A DNA stretch of 64,000 nt from Turbatrix aceti (Eukaryota; Nematoda; Chromadorea; Rhabditida; Panagrolaimidae), in contig OZ017770.1 in NCBI GenBank assembly GCA_963969345.1, positions 4,721,246 to 4,785,245 on the forward strand, given 5' to 3'. The translations under genes and the position numbers were made by a program. The notes under the pieces are model-generated. The model did not search any database. It worked only from the letters and a program-made list of their open reading frames with translations, and was not told the DNA's origin. This document shows, in pieces, positions 12,242-25,548 of this stretch (position 1 is its first letter; each line of letters opens with the position of its first letter).

Positions 12242-12919
12242 ATATTTCCTCCTCCTACTCAGTTGTTTTTCAGACAACTTTTGTTTTGTTTTGAATACAT
12301 GATCCTGTGTAAATAAGAACGTTGTGCTATTGTTACGAAGTACAGATCTTATAAAATAACTCCAAATTATTTTTCCTGAAGCATTTTGTCTCTGCCTCTG
12401 TCTTATGCGAGCTAAAAAATGAAGGCGTTTAATCTCAATGTGACTAAATCTTTGATGTTCAAAATTTCAATGCCTTGCCGTTGTCAAAAAAAATAAGCGG
12501 CTTTAAGGTTTACCTAAAAAACAAAAAATGTTAATTTCAAGTAAGTCACAAACGACGTTGTTGGTGAAGACACAGAATAGCGAAGTTGTCTTATTTGAGA
12601 ACCTTGATAAGTAAAAGATTGGACCCGAACGTTATCCGCTCTTCTATAATTGTTAATAAAAATATTAATAAAGCTCTTTTCGCATAGAACAAACAAGTTT
12701 TTTTTTTGTTATGGACTGGAGCTGGGATAGACATGTATGGGTGCGTTGCTCATAAATCCAGGAAAAGCGAGTCTTTTACGAAGGACGCTAGCTGACGAGG
12801 TCTCGCCGCGACGATGAGCACTTTTCTTTTTGGATATATCTAAGTCGTTTGTTTGCCGTTGTCAATGTAAAAAAGTCCCGCGTCATTAACGTGTATTCTA
12901 TTGATTTTAATATACTGCC
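12242..12919. other. intergenic DNA between ABRA and Kelch genes
   Basis: AT-rich. It would hold the 3'UTR of the ABRA gene and the promoter of the Kelch gene. No coding signal or repeat is evident. Confidence 0.6.
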
Positions 12920-14901
12920 ATGGGCGATGGTGCTCTTTCAGTCATGGATGTAGAAAATAGGGTTTCGTTTTCTTTTGCAAATTCGGAGATGTCTTCCTTT
13001 GCAACCAATGCATTTCATGAATTCAATCGAATTCGGCGAAATGCTTTGCTATGTGATATAACGATTATAAGTCACGACAGGCTTTTTTACGCCCACAAAG
13101 TTATACTATCAGCTAGCATTCCATATTTCTACACAATGTTTACATGTGGATTGAGCGAATCCAAGCAGTCTAAAATTTTTATGAACGGTTCGTTCCCCAT
13201 CCATCCTCCCATCTGTGTTTGAACTCCTGTTTTTTTCTTTCCAGAGTATGATGCGGACATCATAGAGCTTATTATTAATTACGCATACACCGGGTCTGTG
13301 CAATTAACGGATGACAACTTCTGTACAATACTCAACGTTGCCTTCTACATGCAAATAAACTTCCTTATCCAAAAGTGCAAAGAACTATTCCAAAAATTTT
13401 GTACCATTAAAAACATCTTTCGACTGCTTGAAATTGGCAACGTTCACTACGACCAGGACATCATTGATTTTACCAGCAAATTTCTACGGGTCAATTTTGC
13501 ATTTTGTTGCCAGACCGATGAGTATTTGAAATTGTCAGCGACGAATGTGGGTTCAATTATCAAAAATGATGAACTTCACGTTAATAGCGAGGATGAAATT
13601 CTTGACGCTGTAGTTCGATGGATTTGCCACGATCCTACCAACCGAGTCGCGCATGCCCATGAGTAAGTTTCCTTCATGAAGCATGTCCTGTGTTAAAAAC
13701 TTGATTTAGGCTTTTTCAACATGTCCGATTGGCTCTCGTCAGTCTACCCCGATTAATGGACGCCATGGACAATTCGGCGTTGAAACAAAGCGCCCAGTGC
13801 AGCGCTCTGCTTAAACAAGCGCTCAAGTACCAGAAAGTCCCTCATGAACGGGTCCTTCTACCGGCCATGAATCTCAGTGAGCGAAATTGCAGTGACGTGC
13901 CAGGTGTGATATACGCCCTGGGGGGCTACTCCTGGCCAGGGTCGTCATCCGCCGTGGAGTTCTACGATCCTCTTGCAAATCAGTGGATTGCCGCTTCGGA
14001 TATGCCATCCGCAAGAAGCCGTTTTGGTGTTGCGGTCCTCAAACGAAAACTTTATGCTATCGGGGGTTCAGCTGGTCTGAATCGCCTTCCCTTAGTCGAA
14101 GTGTTCGACGCCGATACAAATACCTGGTCCCGCAAGCCTGATTTGCTCTATCGTCGATCAGCAACGGCCACCGCCGTCGCAAATGACACCATCTTTGTGT
14201 GTGGCGGCTTCAATGGCCAAGATGCCCTGACGACAGTCGAAAGCTACCGCCCCGAATGGCGCACATGGGTTCTCAGGCAGCCACTCCTTTATCCCCGAAG
14301 CGCAGCAGCTGCCGCCGCTCTCAACGGCCAGATTTATGGTAACGTTGCATTTTTTATCCACAAATTTTGTTTTTGACAACCAAAAAAATAGAATTTATTG
14401 TTTTCAGTCATCGGAGGGCATAACAACGCTGTGATTTATCATTCGGTCGAAGTTTTGAACCTCGAAACGCAGCAATGGGAACTCGGAGTTCGTTTACCGT
14501 CTCCGAGGTGTCGTCATGGCGCTGCTACCACACTTGACGACGAAATTTGCATTGCTGGAGGCTACGATGGAGTGACGTTTTTGAACTCTGCTATGATGTT
14601 CAACCCGGTAAAGATGAAATGGCTGGACCTGGCTCCGATGAACATCAATCGCAGTCGTGTTTCACTTGTCACGACGAATGGCTTAATTTACGCAATTGGA
14701 GGGTTTGTCATTATTGTCTTGTAACAGACTGTTGTCAAACATCGTAATTATTGCAGGCACAATGAGAAGTCTAACATAACATCTATGGAAATCTATGATT
14801 CTCGTGAAAATAAGTGGCACATGGGACCGGGTATGAAGGTTCACGAAGGTGGCGTATCGGTCGGCGTCATTCCAGTTTCTTCAAACGTCCTCACTTTGTA
14901 A
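12920..14901 (+). CDS. BTB-BACK-Kelch protein (KLHL family)
   Basis: Exons 12920-13187, 13245-13662, 13710-14338, 14408-14702, 14757-14901; 584 aa, typical for KLHL proteins. The N-terminal BTB/POZ domain includes LLCDITIISHDRLFYAHKVI and LIINYAYTGSVQLTDDN. It is followed by a BACK domain (FCTIKNIFRLLEIGNVH through LPRLMDAMDN). At least five Kelch repeats follow, seen as IYALGGY, LYAIGGSAG, IFVCGGFNG, IYVIGGHNN, ICIAGGYDG and IYAIGGHNE, with the expected downstream W residues. KLHL proteins are substrate adaptors of Cullin-3 ubiquitin ligases; the BTB domain dimerises and binds Cul3 and the Kelch propeller binds substrate. The substrate cannot be inferred and I do not assign a KLHL number. 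Confidence 0.93.
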
Positions 14902-16131
14902 CACACTGTACAAAAGCATATTTACCCATACAAAAAAAGTTAATAAATTAGATAGTTGTTTTTTTTGAATTATTTTTGGACGGTATGAATAATGGCTCTC
15001 ACGCACAGCAGGACATGCATAAAAAACTTGCTTCTGTAGTTGCCCCGGGAGGGACAGAGAGTCGCCTTGAGCATTGCCGGACTGGACTCGGTGACGGGCG
15101 ATGCGAGGCGCCAACTGTGACTCCTTTTAGCTTCTGGCCGAATCACTCAGAACAATTATCATTGACTACAACTGGTCATTAACACGATGAAGCGGAAACA
15201 ATAAAATGTTCCTTGAAATGAGGTTTGCTTCGTCTCGCTAATTGATGTCGTCGGGCAGTGGCAGTAAAAACAATGAAGCCGGCGTCTGCACAGTTCAAAG
15301 GATTCGTTTTGGGGCTACACCGGATGTGAACTGCGCTGTCGCATACCGTTGTGTTAGTATTTGTTTGTTTGTGTTTCCAAAGAGCGTCGCTATTCAGTGC
15401 ATTTTATGTATAATTGCCAAACATATTTTCCCGGACTCAGTCGGATGTGCACGCTTCCAGGAGACCGACGGGCGAGGTCATTGTGGTCACTCTCGACCAC
15501 TTCATACTTCTTGAGTAGGAGTAATCGAGTAGAGTCGCCTCGCAACAAGTCCACTATTCTTTAATTATTTATCCCCGATCTTGGGGTGTTCCTACGCTTC
15601 TTTTTGCCGCCTAACTTGGATGTGTGAGGTTTATCGCTTTTTCGCCATTCAGTGGCACTTTCACATCAGTGCGCTTCAGCTTCTCTCACTTTGAGGTAAC
15701 GGGCAAAAAACAGATGACTACTGTCTACTAATTTGTCGCTGTGGAGATCTCTCTGTGAATAGGCTTGACTAATGGTGCTTGCACATCGGCAGTGCCATCG
15801 TTTTGGCACGTTTCGCTTGTATGCATCTGTAACATTTGAAACAATGTTTTTGCACTTTAAAAAAATTTGTTGTTTTTTTTCCGCCCGCTTATCGGCTATC
15901 TTCCCTATTTTCCCTAACTTGTTGGATAAACCCGAGTCATTGCCAATTTGTGCATTTCGCCGAGATTTCGGCCGTCGCTTCAAAGATGCTTAATTTTGTG
16001 CCATTTCAGGAGAGTCGCGCACGAAGTACTGGTTTAGCCTAATTCAATCACATCGAACAGGAAAGGCCGAAACTTCGGCGCGGTTGGCAGGAGAATTCTT
16101 TCAATGCCGCATATGAATTTTTACTTGTGGT
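14902..16131. other. intergenic DNA, no supported gene
   Basis: Several ORFs of 60-105 codons occur on both strands (for example around 14,976-15,182 + and 15,666-15,983 -) but none has splice signals, composition or family resemblance that would support it. AATAAA at about 15,200 may end the Kelch transcript. The region near 15.6-16.1 kb would be the promoter of the LRR gene. Confidence 0.5.
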
Positions 16132-18672
16132 ATGGAAAAGCGAAAATTTCAATTGGTCTGTATTATATTGCTTCTGTCATCGGTGACCTGTACCTGTCCT
16201 GAAGGCTGCACATGCACTGCAAAATCAGTCGTCTGCTCGTATGTTGCCATGCCGTCACTTCTTTTCAATTTTTTTTAAATGTTTGCTTTAGGTGCGTCGA
16301 CGCACCCTGGCTGCAAGCCCAGCCCCAGACCCTCACCCTTACGGCACTCAGTCAGCATCTAGAATACATGGACTTGTTTGTTATCCACTCATGTGATCGG
16401 GTAACAATAACAAACGACACTTTCGCAGACGTCAACGTCATTGAGCATTTCAAACTACTCAACATAAAGTTGATCGAAATTTTATCCTTTGCGTTCCGGG
16501 GCATCAAAAAATCGCCGAAGCAGTTTCTCATACAGGACTCCCACATTAGAACAATTCCAGAAAATGCATTTAACGGACTCTCTGGTATTGACCATTTTTG
16601 GTTCAAAAATGTGACAATCAACAAAATTGAGCCACATGCATTTGCAAATTTAGTCGACGTAAAATACGTGTACTTCCGTCATGCGCAAATTGCAACCGTC
16701 GACCGAGCAGCTTTCGGCAAGCGTTTCCTTTTTTTACTTATAAACAAAAACATTTGTAGGTCGGATGAAAAGAATTAATTACTTTTTCATGCGAGGGAAC
16801 GTAACCGTTGGCTCAATTGATGATTTTGTATTTCGGGGGTCATACATAGACGAACTTGTCTTTGACGATGCCGACATCAAAGCATCAGATTATGCCCTCG
16901 TTGGCATGCATGCTACGTCAGTTGAAATCATTAACTCTAAATGGCACATGTTCAAGTCAGCAAAACAAAAAACCGTTACGCAGAGAGTGATCACGTTTCA
17001 CGTCAAAAACTCAACATTCAACCGCTTGATGCCAAGTTTGCTCTACGACTACGATTCCTTTACCTGTGACGGGTGCCTGATTCACCACATAGTGTCGCAA
17101 CAATCGGCATCCACAAATGTCAAGGAGCTGGTTATCAGCAACTCACGCATCGGACAATGGCATGCTCACGCCTTCAGTGAAGGATCCCAAATTGATAACT
17201 TCATGTTGAACAATGTCACCATCGACAAAATTAACTACCGTGCTATTTTTTCCGCTGTTATCAAAAATTTTGAATGGGAATCGTGCACTATCAGTCTAAC
17301 TTCTAAAAAAATGTTTGAAAAAACCAAAGTGGCAAAATTTATTTTGACAGAGACAACTTTTAACAGTCTATCAAACAGTAGCTTCGGTGGAATCAATGTC
17401 GACATGTTTATCTTTAGGGAATGCCAAGTCAAAAAGAACGACGATTTTTCGTTTTCCCAAATTCGAGCCAAACAAATGCAAGTTATCGGGTCCCGGTTTT
17501 TCACATTTCCCTCGTTCATGTTTGATCGCTCAAATGTACGTTTATAGCTTTTACATGAATCTTGTTTATGTTAGTTTTTTCAGATAACTGATCTAACGAT
17601 ACTTTCTAACGAATTCAGTGGTCCTCCTTCTCCTATGGTTTTCAGCGGCTTGTATGCCCAATCTGTGAGATGCACACATAATGAGATTGTGTGCAATCCA
17701 GAAGATTGCGAAACAAACTCGCTTTTCTTCCAGCCTAGCATCAATCATCTTGCATGGCAATTCGAGCATAACCGGTGCATATCTGCAGGTGGCTTACAGC
17801 CCTTAGCAATCAGCGATCTGTGCCTGAACGCTACAACCATGAAAATAATGGGAGGAAGCCTGATATGTCAACGAAGGCTTGAAATCGAAGAGTGCGTGTG
17901 CACGGAACCAATGGACGTCGTGGTACTTCCTGTCAGTAGCGCTTCTATTTTCACGTTAGGTGACTGTAAGCAGGTTGCCTTGACTGATAATGAATCCACC
18001 CACCTGCATTCTATATATCTCTACCGATTGGACAAACTTATAGTTCAAGCTTTGCCAATTAATGTCAAACGATTTCACGTTCTTCATTCAACGGTCTATT
18101 TTGATAAGGCATTCACCTTCGCGCAAACAAAAGTCCGCGAAATAATATTCAACAACGCAGTGATACAGAAAATTCAGGAATTTGCATTTGCCAATAGCTA
18201 CATCGATACGCTGTTGATTACGGGCTCAAAGCTGGGAATGGTCCATCCAAGGGCTTTTTTCAACAGCCACATTGACAACCTGATTCTGCAGTCGTGTGAC
18301 GTCGCGTCGACAGGCGACCTTTTTGATCATACAAAGTCAGCGTCGATCACACAGAACAAATTGCGTTTGCCAATGGACTTATCAAAAATCACAGATGTTT
18401 GTTTCATGAGAAACTTTATCGAATGTCGTTGCTTTAATGCTTCATTTAACGTTCATCACAACCGGTGCGATGGTTCTACCAATCAGTGCCTAAATGACAG
18501 TAGTTCTGATATTTGGAGAACGACACGAACGGCCGACTATGAAAAGTTGTGCTCTTTTACCAGGGAAAACGGTCAACTCAGGGTACTCCGAAGTTCATCT
18601 GTTATGCCCCCACCTACCTGCTTAACACTGCTGCTGGGCATTATAGCTGTTAGTTTATGTGCCAGTTGGTAA
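16132..18672 (+). CDS. leucine-rich-repeat surface protein, probably GPI-anchored
   Basis: Exons 16132-16238, 16292-16722, 16760-17535, 17584-18672; 800 aa. A signal peptide (VCIILLLSSVTC) is followed by a Cys cluster CPEGCTCTAKSVVC typical of an LRR N-terminal cap. Many irregular LRR-like units follow, of the type IxxIxxxAFxGLxxIxxFxFxN (examples: IRTIPENAFNGL, INKIEPHAFANL, IQEFAFANSYIDTL). The mid and C-terminal parts contain further Cys clusters (CNPEDC, CVCTEP, CRCFNASF). The protein ends in a hydrophobic tail TCLTLLLGIIAVSLCASW with no charged residues after it, as in GPI-anchored proteins. The role is probably extracellular adhesion or ligand binding. The repeats are weak and Asn/Asp-rich, so some resemble a generic beta-solenoid as much as classical LRRs. 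Confidence 0.8.
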
Positions 18673-20000
18673 TTGTTTACGTTGCTCACTTGATTTTCAA
18701 TGATGTATAATATATAAACGCGGTTGTTTTCTTTTCACATTGATCAATTTCATTTTTTCTTGATGGAAGTGTTGTCTATTTTTTGCATGTCAATTACTCC
18801 ACGGACCTAACAGCAGTTGCGGGGTTCCTATATCGATCAGCACTTTGTTTAGTGTTTGCAGCATTTTTATCAGTCTGCAGCCGTAATTTGAAATTGCAAA
18901 ACCGATTAAAAAGCGAAGACGACTATTTAAAATTGTTCCTGGGGTGTTATCGTAAAATAAAAGTTACCAACAATCAAGCCTTTGTGCTGCCTTTTTTTCA
19001 CCTGGCGATTATCAATAGTTAATATCATTTTCATCCAGGTGTTCGCTTGCATTCCCCTCGACAAGACGGATAATTATTGAGAGCGTGAAGGGTGTCGTTC
19101 TCGAGCTATTATTTAAATCGCAGTCGGGTTACTCAGGTGTTCACCCGACCCGCTGACAAGAGGTTAGCAAAAACATACGAGCAGGATTTAGGAAAAGAAG
19201 TTTAACCCTTTTGTGCAAGGTAGACAGAAAAAGCCGCTACCGACGTGTGCAATTGGATCGCGGATAGGAGGATAGATAAATTTCGATTAGCAGTTGACAA
19301 GCATAGACAACTGCGTTTGTGTTGTCCAGCGGAGGAGTAGTGACTGACAAACATCCTGGTGGCGTTGAAAGCGAACGGAACGGAGGCCAAAGGCAATCGC
19401 CCTCCGATCGCCTCCCAATATATTGAAATGATTGAGTATTCAACTAGTCAAATATCCCCTGGATTTGTAGTGCTCTTGAATATAAAAAAATGTTTTGTTC
19501 TTTTTCAAAACTTTGTGCTGTTTTGCAGTACGTCGTGTTGCCAATTTTATTGTTATGCGTTCACCATAACTTCTCGTGCTCATTTGCATCTCAAGATAGC
19601 GCGGAAGATAAACCAAAAACTGACAAAGACAGAGCCGGGCCGCAATTTGCTCTTCCCGTTTTAGCTCCACCCTGGGTTCTTTTTTGATGCGCACTCGCTA
19701 ATCACGGACACTCTCTCGTTTCGTCCCCCTAAATTCTTCGTTCGCGCAAGAAAGTAAAAAACGCGAGTTTCTCGGGATCAATGGTCAGTCCTTGCGCCCC
19801 TGGTGACATCACCGCGCTAGTCCATTCGCTTGGCTGGTTCACCTGTGGTGTAGAACTATGCATAAAAGTCGATGTGGAACAAGACAATGACCCTATGTGC
19901 TTTAAAAGTTTTGTAGATAGAATATGAATGACTTGAGTTGTATTGCGATGCGATAGAGCTACCTGACACCTTTCACTTCCTTCCTGATTGCAGCCCAACG
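18673..20000. other. upstream region of the adenylyl cyclase-like gene
   Basis: It probably contains the promoter and 5'UTR of the next gene; a 5'UTR intron may end at TGATTGCAG (19,993), just before its ATG. One + ORF at 19,487-19,687 begins with a signal-peptide-like stretch (LPILLLCVHHNFSC) and a Lys/Asp-rich tail. It lacks other support and could be chance. Confidence 0.4.
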
Positions 20001-23000
20001 ATGTCGATGTCAATCTCATCCCCCCCCCATGCTGTTTTTGAACTCGCGTTGCGTGCTTGTCTGACTTATATGTAACTCAGTCCGTTTGCCGCCCTTTTTC
20101 AGATTTTGCATTGAGTCAAGAGCCGTTTGCGTTGCCGTGACCCTGCTGTTCATGTTCGGGTCACGTCGCTTCGGCGATGCGCAGCTCGAGCGGCTCTACC
20201 GCAGCCAGCAAGTGTCGCAAAGTACCAATTTGATTTTACATGTACTATGCATGTTAACGGCTTCATTTCTCTTGTTGGCCTTAAATCATCTGCCAAACCC
20301 GGATGTGACATTGCTTTTTGCGGTAGTAGCCGCTGCCTCTGCCCTCATTCTACAGGTCGTTCTTATGTTTTCCGGCAAGGAAAGCAAGCCAACTGTGTAT
20401 TCCGTTGTCGTGGTCTGGCTTTTTTGCGTTGTCATCGGATGCGTTCCCGCGGGGGGTCAGGCGGCGATAATTCCGTCTATTATCGCCTACACCTTTTTGT
20501 ACACCGCCTTCAAATACGACCTCCTGTCAACTGTAATCCTTGCCCTGCTTATTGCTACCATACAGATCGTTGGATTTGTTCTTTTTCCAACAGAGCCGTT
20601 CACTATCCACCAGGTGCGTTACTATTTTATTGCATTAAGTGCTTATCTGTTTTGATAATCGTCAAAGGGTTGAACGCTTGTGTAAATGTTTATCTTAGTA
20701 AGCATCTCTCGCTCATTACCTTTTACAAACAGTTCGCATGATAACGGGAAGGGAAGGGTTGCTACAAAGTCTCTATTTAATAAATACCAGCGCTCCGAAA
20801 AATGTCTAACACAATGACGCATGGACTGGTTAATCTCTCGGGAGCTTCTGCTCATATTTTATGTCAAAAACAAATGAAACTGTCGTGATGTGATCTTCCG
20901 CCGCATTTTTGAAAATCGCTTTTCTAGAAACAAGAAAAGCTTTAAAATAAAAAAAGTAAAACTAATTGGAAGAATGTATCATGTTTAATTATTTTTTTTG
21001 CACTACGCAGCGCACTGACGATTGACAAAGCGATTCCACTTTCTCCCTGCAGAAGTTTATTAGATTTTGATTACCTTGACCAATCGTCGCGGTTAAAGCA
21101 ATCAATAGTAAAGAGCGGCATCGCAGACATCGGCTCAAAGCTGTGGGATCAAACGAGCGGATCAGATCGTTAATGCATTGTTTTGCAGTTGTTAGCAACA
21201 TGTCTGGTTCACGGCTGGTGCAACTTTGTGGGAATCTACTTGTACATGACATGCGATCGGCTTTGTCGAGCAGGTTTCCTCAACGCCAGGAATGCACTCA
21301 TATCACAGAAAGAAGCAATTAAAGAAGCAGATCGAATGGTTCGTATAATAATTATAAATTGAATACCGAAAAACAAGCCGTTAACACCATGAAATAAACG
21401 ATTATTTGATTTTTTAATGGAATTAATTTTGCAGGGTTTGCTTCTGGGCACCACACTGCCAGAACACGTTATTGCCGCCGTGAGAAATCAAATAGGCGTT
21501 AACGTTCCCAAGCTATACATTGAAAACTACGATGTCGCTACGTAAGCATGTTAATTTTATAGTCTTTGCCCCCATTATCACCCCAGTTCTCACGACACAT
21601 ACTATTGGCTTGTTTTTAAAGTGGAGTCAGTGAACTTGTGATTAATTGCCTAAAAAAAGACCGACTGCGTAAATTTCCTCTTTTTTCACAATGCAGTTTA
21701 ATTTTTAGTGTGATTTATGGTAAGCTTTACGGCCTGGAAGCGGTGCTGAGTCAAATCAGTGTCCAGGACTCTGTGCGACTTCTCAACGAATTTAATGCAA
21801 AGATTAATCAACTGGCCAAGGTAGATGAGTCGGTCAGCACTTTTTTTTACAATGGACTTTTGCAGAGGAACAATTTAATTCGCATTTTGGGTGATGGCAT
21901 AGTTGCTGTCAGCGGTGTTCCAACAGCCACCGATGGACACACTGATGCAGCCTGTCAGTTTGCGTGGGAATTGGTGCACGTTTTGAGGTACGTCTCACTT
22001 TTAGACATCATTGCCCGTTGCTTTTTTTACATTTATTGGCCAACAAACATTTGTTGTTCAGGAGCTTTTGTGACGCTGCAAATGTTGAACTGGCAATCAA
22101 GATCGGTATTTCGACTGGACCTGTGTCAGCTGGTATTGTCGGTGCTAACAAATGGCACTATGAAGTTGTCGGAACTGCTGTCACCGAAGCAATTAATGCG
22201 GAGAAAAAGGCGTTGCCCAATCAAATCGTTTTGACCAAAGCTGCTGCACAGCTCGTCAAAAACACTTATGCATCGGAGGTCCTTGATGACGAATTTAATG
22301 TTCTCATTGCAACCGCCAGGGTGGCTTCAACAATTCCTAATGGCATGCTTTTTCAAAACAATCGGAGATTCTCAGTTTCAACCGTCCCGCAAGTCGTCAG
22401 CCGTCTGTTGATGGCTTCAACGGTGCCACCCCTTTCAAGGAGTGAATCCATGTCTAACAGCATGTACTCCATTGGAGACAAAGGCCTTTTTCAAGGCAGA
22501 AGAAAACAGTAGGCAGAAGAAATTTATAATTTCGAACTCAAAAGCATAAAACATTTTCAGGAAGCAATACGGAGCAAATGAAATGCCGATCGATGACAGC
22601 GAATCTTTAATGTCATTTTTTACATTGCGGTTTAAAGAAAAAGCGATCGAAAAAAGTTATAATATGGTTATCGACAGTTGGTTTATCCCCGCCCTGGCAA
22701 TCAGCATCTTTTTCCTCGTCGTATACGGCCTATATCAAGTTTTGGTAATGCCGAGGTTAATTCCCACTTTGGCACTCATCATCGCTACTCTAGCTGCCAT
22801 GTTCATAATTTTGCTCATGCTTTACGTCAATTATTTTGAGGTAACTCTGCCTCCTTAGAAATCATTACCAAGTCAAAAACAATTTCAGACTTTTTGCTAC
22901 TTCATTACCAGGACCTTCATGGGGCACTCTCTTTCGATCCTTCTGCTCCTGACCCTTCTGTTCATGTGCGGTGTGGTAAACGTGTTTTCGTGTCCTTCAC

Positions 23001-25403
23001 TAAAAGTCAGCCCGGTATGCCACAATGTTTTCTATTCGATCATTTCTTGTGTTCTGTGGATTATCTCAACGATGGTTTTCATTCGGTACAACTCATTACT
23101 TTTGGCATTCACGCTGCTAAGCGGAATTGCTGTTTACTGTTTGCAAATCTTCGTTACTCATCAAGACCTCTACACGAACTACGCAATAATTGTTGGCTGG
23201 AGAATCGAATTCGATCTTGTAATTTCACTCGTGGCTCTTGCCAGTCTCGTTTACTTTCAAGCTAGACGCAACGAAAGAATTATACGTCTTGATTATCTGT
23301 CACTTCTCCGTTCCGTGGAAGAAGATCGCCAAATTCAGCGATTTGAATACGTCAACTCACAAATCCTGCTCAACGCACTGCCGCATCACATAGCTTATAA
23401 TTACACGCAGCGCACCGATCCGTATTGCCACATGTGCCATAGCGTGGGCGTACTCAAAGCACAACTCGGAAATCCATCGAACTGGCATGGCGAAATTGGA
23501 CTTAACAGACTAAACCAAATTATTTACCAACTGGATCGTCTCATTGAAAATTATCCTGGTTTAGAGAAAGTCAAAAGCGCTCATTGCCATTACGTTGTCG
23601 CTGTCGGTGTTTTGCCCGAAATCACCCGAAATGTATGTATTTTTTTAAATTATGTTTTTGTAATTTTTGCGTTTTAGATTCAAGACACGCCATTTACCAT
23701 TGGCGATCTATTGGCAGCGCTAACCAACTTTGCTTTGACGATCAAAGAAACCCTGGAAAACGATGGATTGGAGGTTCAGATTGGCATCGATTGCGGAAGC
23801 GCTTTATCAGTCGTCATTGGCAGCGACCAACCTCGCTACGACGTCGTTGGTATGACATCAATTAGAGCCACGACTTTGATGAACGCCGCCAGCGGATTTG
23901 GAATTCTGGTGTCTGAAGAAATCTACCTTGCCCTTAGGCCTAGGAACTTTCACTTTGCTCACGCTAATCCGATTACAATCGAGCCGAATCTAATTGGTTA
24001 CTATTTTGTATTTAACCGGGGACCGCAGCAAAATGGTCTGAAGCTACGAAATGCCAGCGAAGCGCTTAGTGTGAACGAAACAGTTTCTATTGACGTTCAG
24101 GAATCAGTACCATCGGAACCGAGTCCCCCAACTTTCAAAGCAGTCGATCCAATTTCTAACAACATCCCCGCAAATGCCGTGTCTGTTGATATTATTGCAC
24201 ACAACCCTCTGGAGATCTTCCAATCCATGAACTCTTCGATGTCATCAGACATGTGTTCCATCGATATCGACGTTGAATCCGATTCCGAAATGGAATGGGT
24301 TACGCCGGAATCTGCTATTTTTGAAAAACACAAAATTGCGAACCATGAACCCGATGTTACCGACCCTGAAGTAGCAACACCGGTTATCAAGCGTACTGCC
24401 GGACAATACAAAAGCGAACGAGCAAGACAGTACTCTGATTTATCCGAAAACGACTTTGCATCAAGCTCCAGTCTTGTCAAAAGAAGGCGGTATCGCCCTT
24501 TTCACTCCCGAAATGGTCCCCGTGTTCCTGGCTGGCTTACTAGCCGATCTTCTCTCAACTCAGATATTTCCATGCGTCAAAGCCGTGAAAATAGCCTGAA
24601 TGCAGTGGAAAGACTTAATAACGCATCAGGCAGAGTTGACAAGATGTTGATGGAGCTTGCGAATGTCGATGAATCCAACGCTCAGAACATGCCGTTTCCG
24701 CTGAGCTTTTCTGGAATTTCTACTTCCATGAAAAGTATCGACAATCGACGAGAACTCAGCAGTGCTTGTCATACAGAATACGATAACGCCGAGTCAGAAG
24801 ACGCCTGTTCAGATTCGGAAATGGTGACTTCTTCTAGGTAGGTCTTTTAGGTACACTTTTTTTCTATAAAATTGTATTTTTTGTTTTAGACTCGAAGAAT
24901 TAAAAAACGCGCTGCGTGGATTCCAAGACGGCAGAAACGACGTAGAAAAAAGAAGAAACAACCGTGCACGCAATACAGAGCGTTTTCTAAGTCGACGACT
25001 TTTGAAGCACCCAGATGGAGGTCACGATGCCGATGTCGACAGCAATTGCTCTTCACTGGCGTCTTCGTCCATGTTTGACAAACTACGATGGAAATCCGTG
25101 CACTCAATAGGCTACGACAACGAATACGAATTTGCATACGAAGCCGAAGAAAACGGCAGCGGGTTTGACGACACAGGTGCTGCTCCGGAACCAGAATTGA
25201 ATGATGCCGTAAACGATCAACAAAGACCTGACGACAGCGTTGGCGCTAACGCAGACTTTTTGCCCATGGATGCGTCAGACTCGGAGGGGGAAGAAGTCCT
25301 TCCGGCTGTAGCAAAAGAAGTGGAAGCTCTCAGTCGGGATATTCGCGAGAAATTTGGCGAATACAATCTCGCTACGTTTCCCGACGCCGATGCCTCCAGC
25401 TGA
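20001..25403 (+). CDS. transmembrane adenylyl cyclase-like protein with eroded catalytic residues
   Basis: Exons 20001-20071, 20103-20613, 21189-21338, 21435-21541, 21709-21820, 21866-21987, 22062-22508, 22561-22840, 22889-23632, 23678-24837, 24890-25403; 1,405 aa. The order is that of class III membrane cyclases: TM block 1 (to about 225), helical linker QKEAIKEADRMGLLL/LPEHV, C1 domain (about 272-450), TM block 2 (about 530-700), linker RFEYVNSQILLNALPHHIA, C2 domain (about 755-930), and a long acidic/Ser-rich tail. Known enzymes use two C1 Asp for metal. Here the first (FADI motif) is replaced in VIYGKLYG, and the second is kept in RILGDG. In C2, the YD of PRYDVVG and the Lys of EKVKSA are kept, but the positions of the transition-state Asn and Arg read Ile and Thr. 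It is therefore probably a weak or dead cyclase, perhaps a regulatory partner. Confidence 0.88.
20072..20102 (+). other. 31-nt intron in the adenylyl cyclase-like gene
   Basis: Runs from GTAACTCAG to CTTTTTCAG and joins ...ACTTAT-AT to A-TTTTGC in frame, giving continuous hydrophobic sequence LTYIFCIESRAVCVAV. Confidence 0.6.
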
Positions 25404-25548
25404 AAAAAAGCAAGCTTTATACGCTGTTCATAGTTGATCTCGTCTTTCCGAGCCCGGTCTGCAAAAAAATTTCTCAACGTTTAACCGGTTGTTTGCGTTT
25501 TTATATCTTGCCACTTTAATAAAGATACATCTAATTCATTTCTCGCTT

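Noticed and set aside
14976..15182. 68-codon + ORF after the Kelch gene
   Set aside because: No start context, splice sites or family; overlaps an equally long ORF on the other strand and an AATAAA.
15666..15983. 105-codon minus ORF rich in Lys/Arg
   Set aside because: Low-complexity AT-rich translation, overlapping + strand ORFs of similar length, no splice or promoter support.
19487..19687. 65-codon + ORF with a signal-peptide-like start
   Set aside because: Sits in the presumed 5' flank of the cyclase gene with internal acceptor-like sites; not enough evidence for a secreted peptide, though it is mentioned in the region entry.
20086..20102. Start of the cyclase gene at a TTG codon in this segment
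   Set aside because: It is intron sequence; the ATG at 20001 joined across the 31-nt intron gives a proper start and continuous membrane helix.
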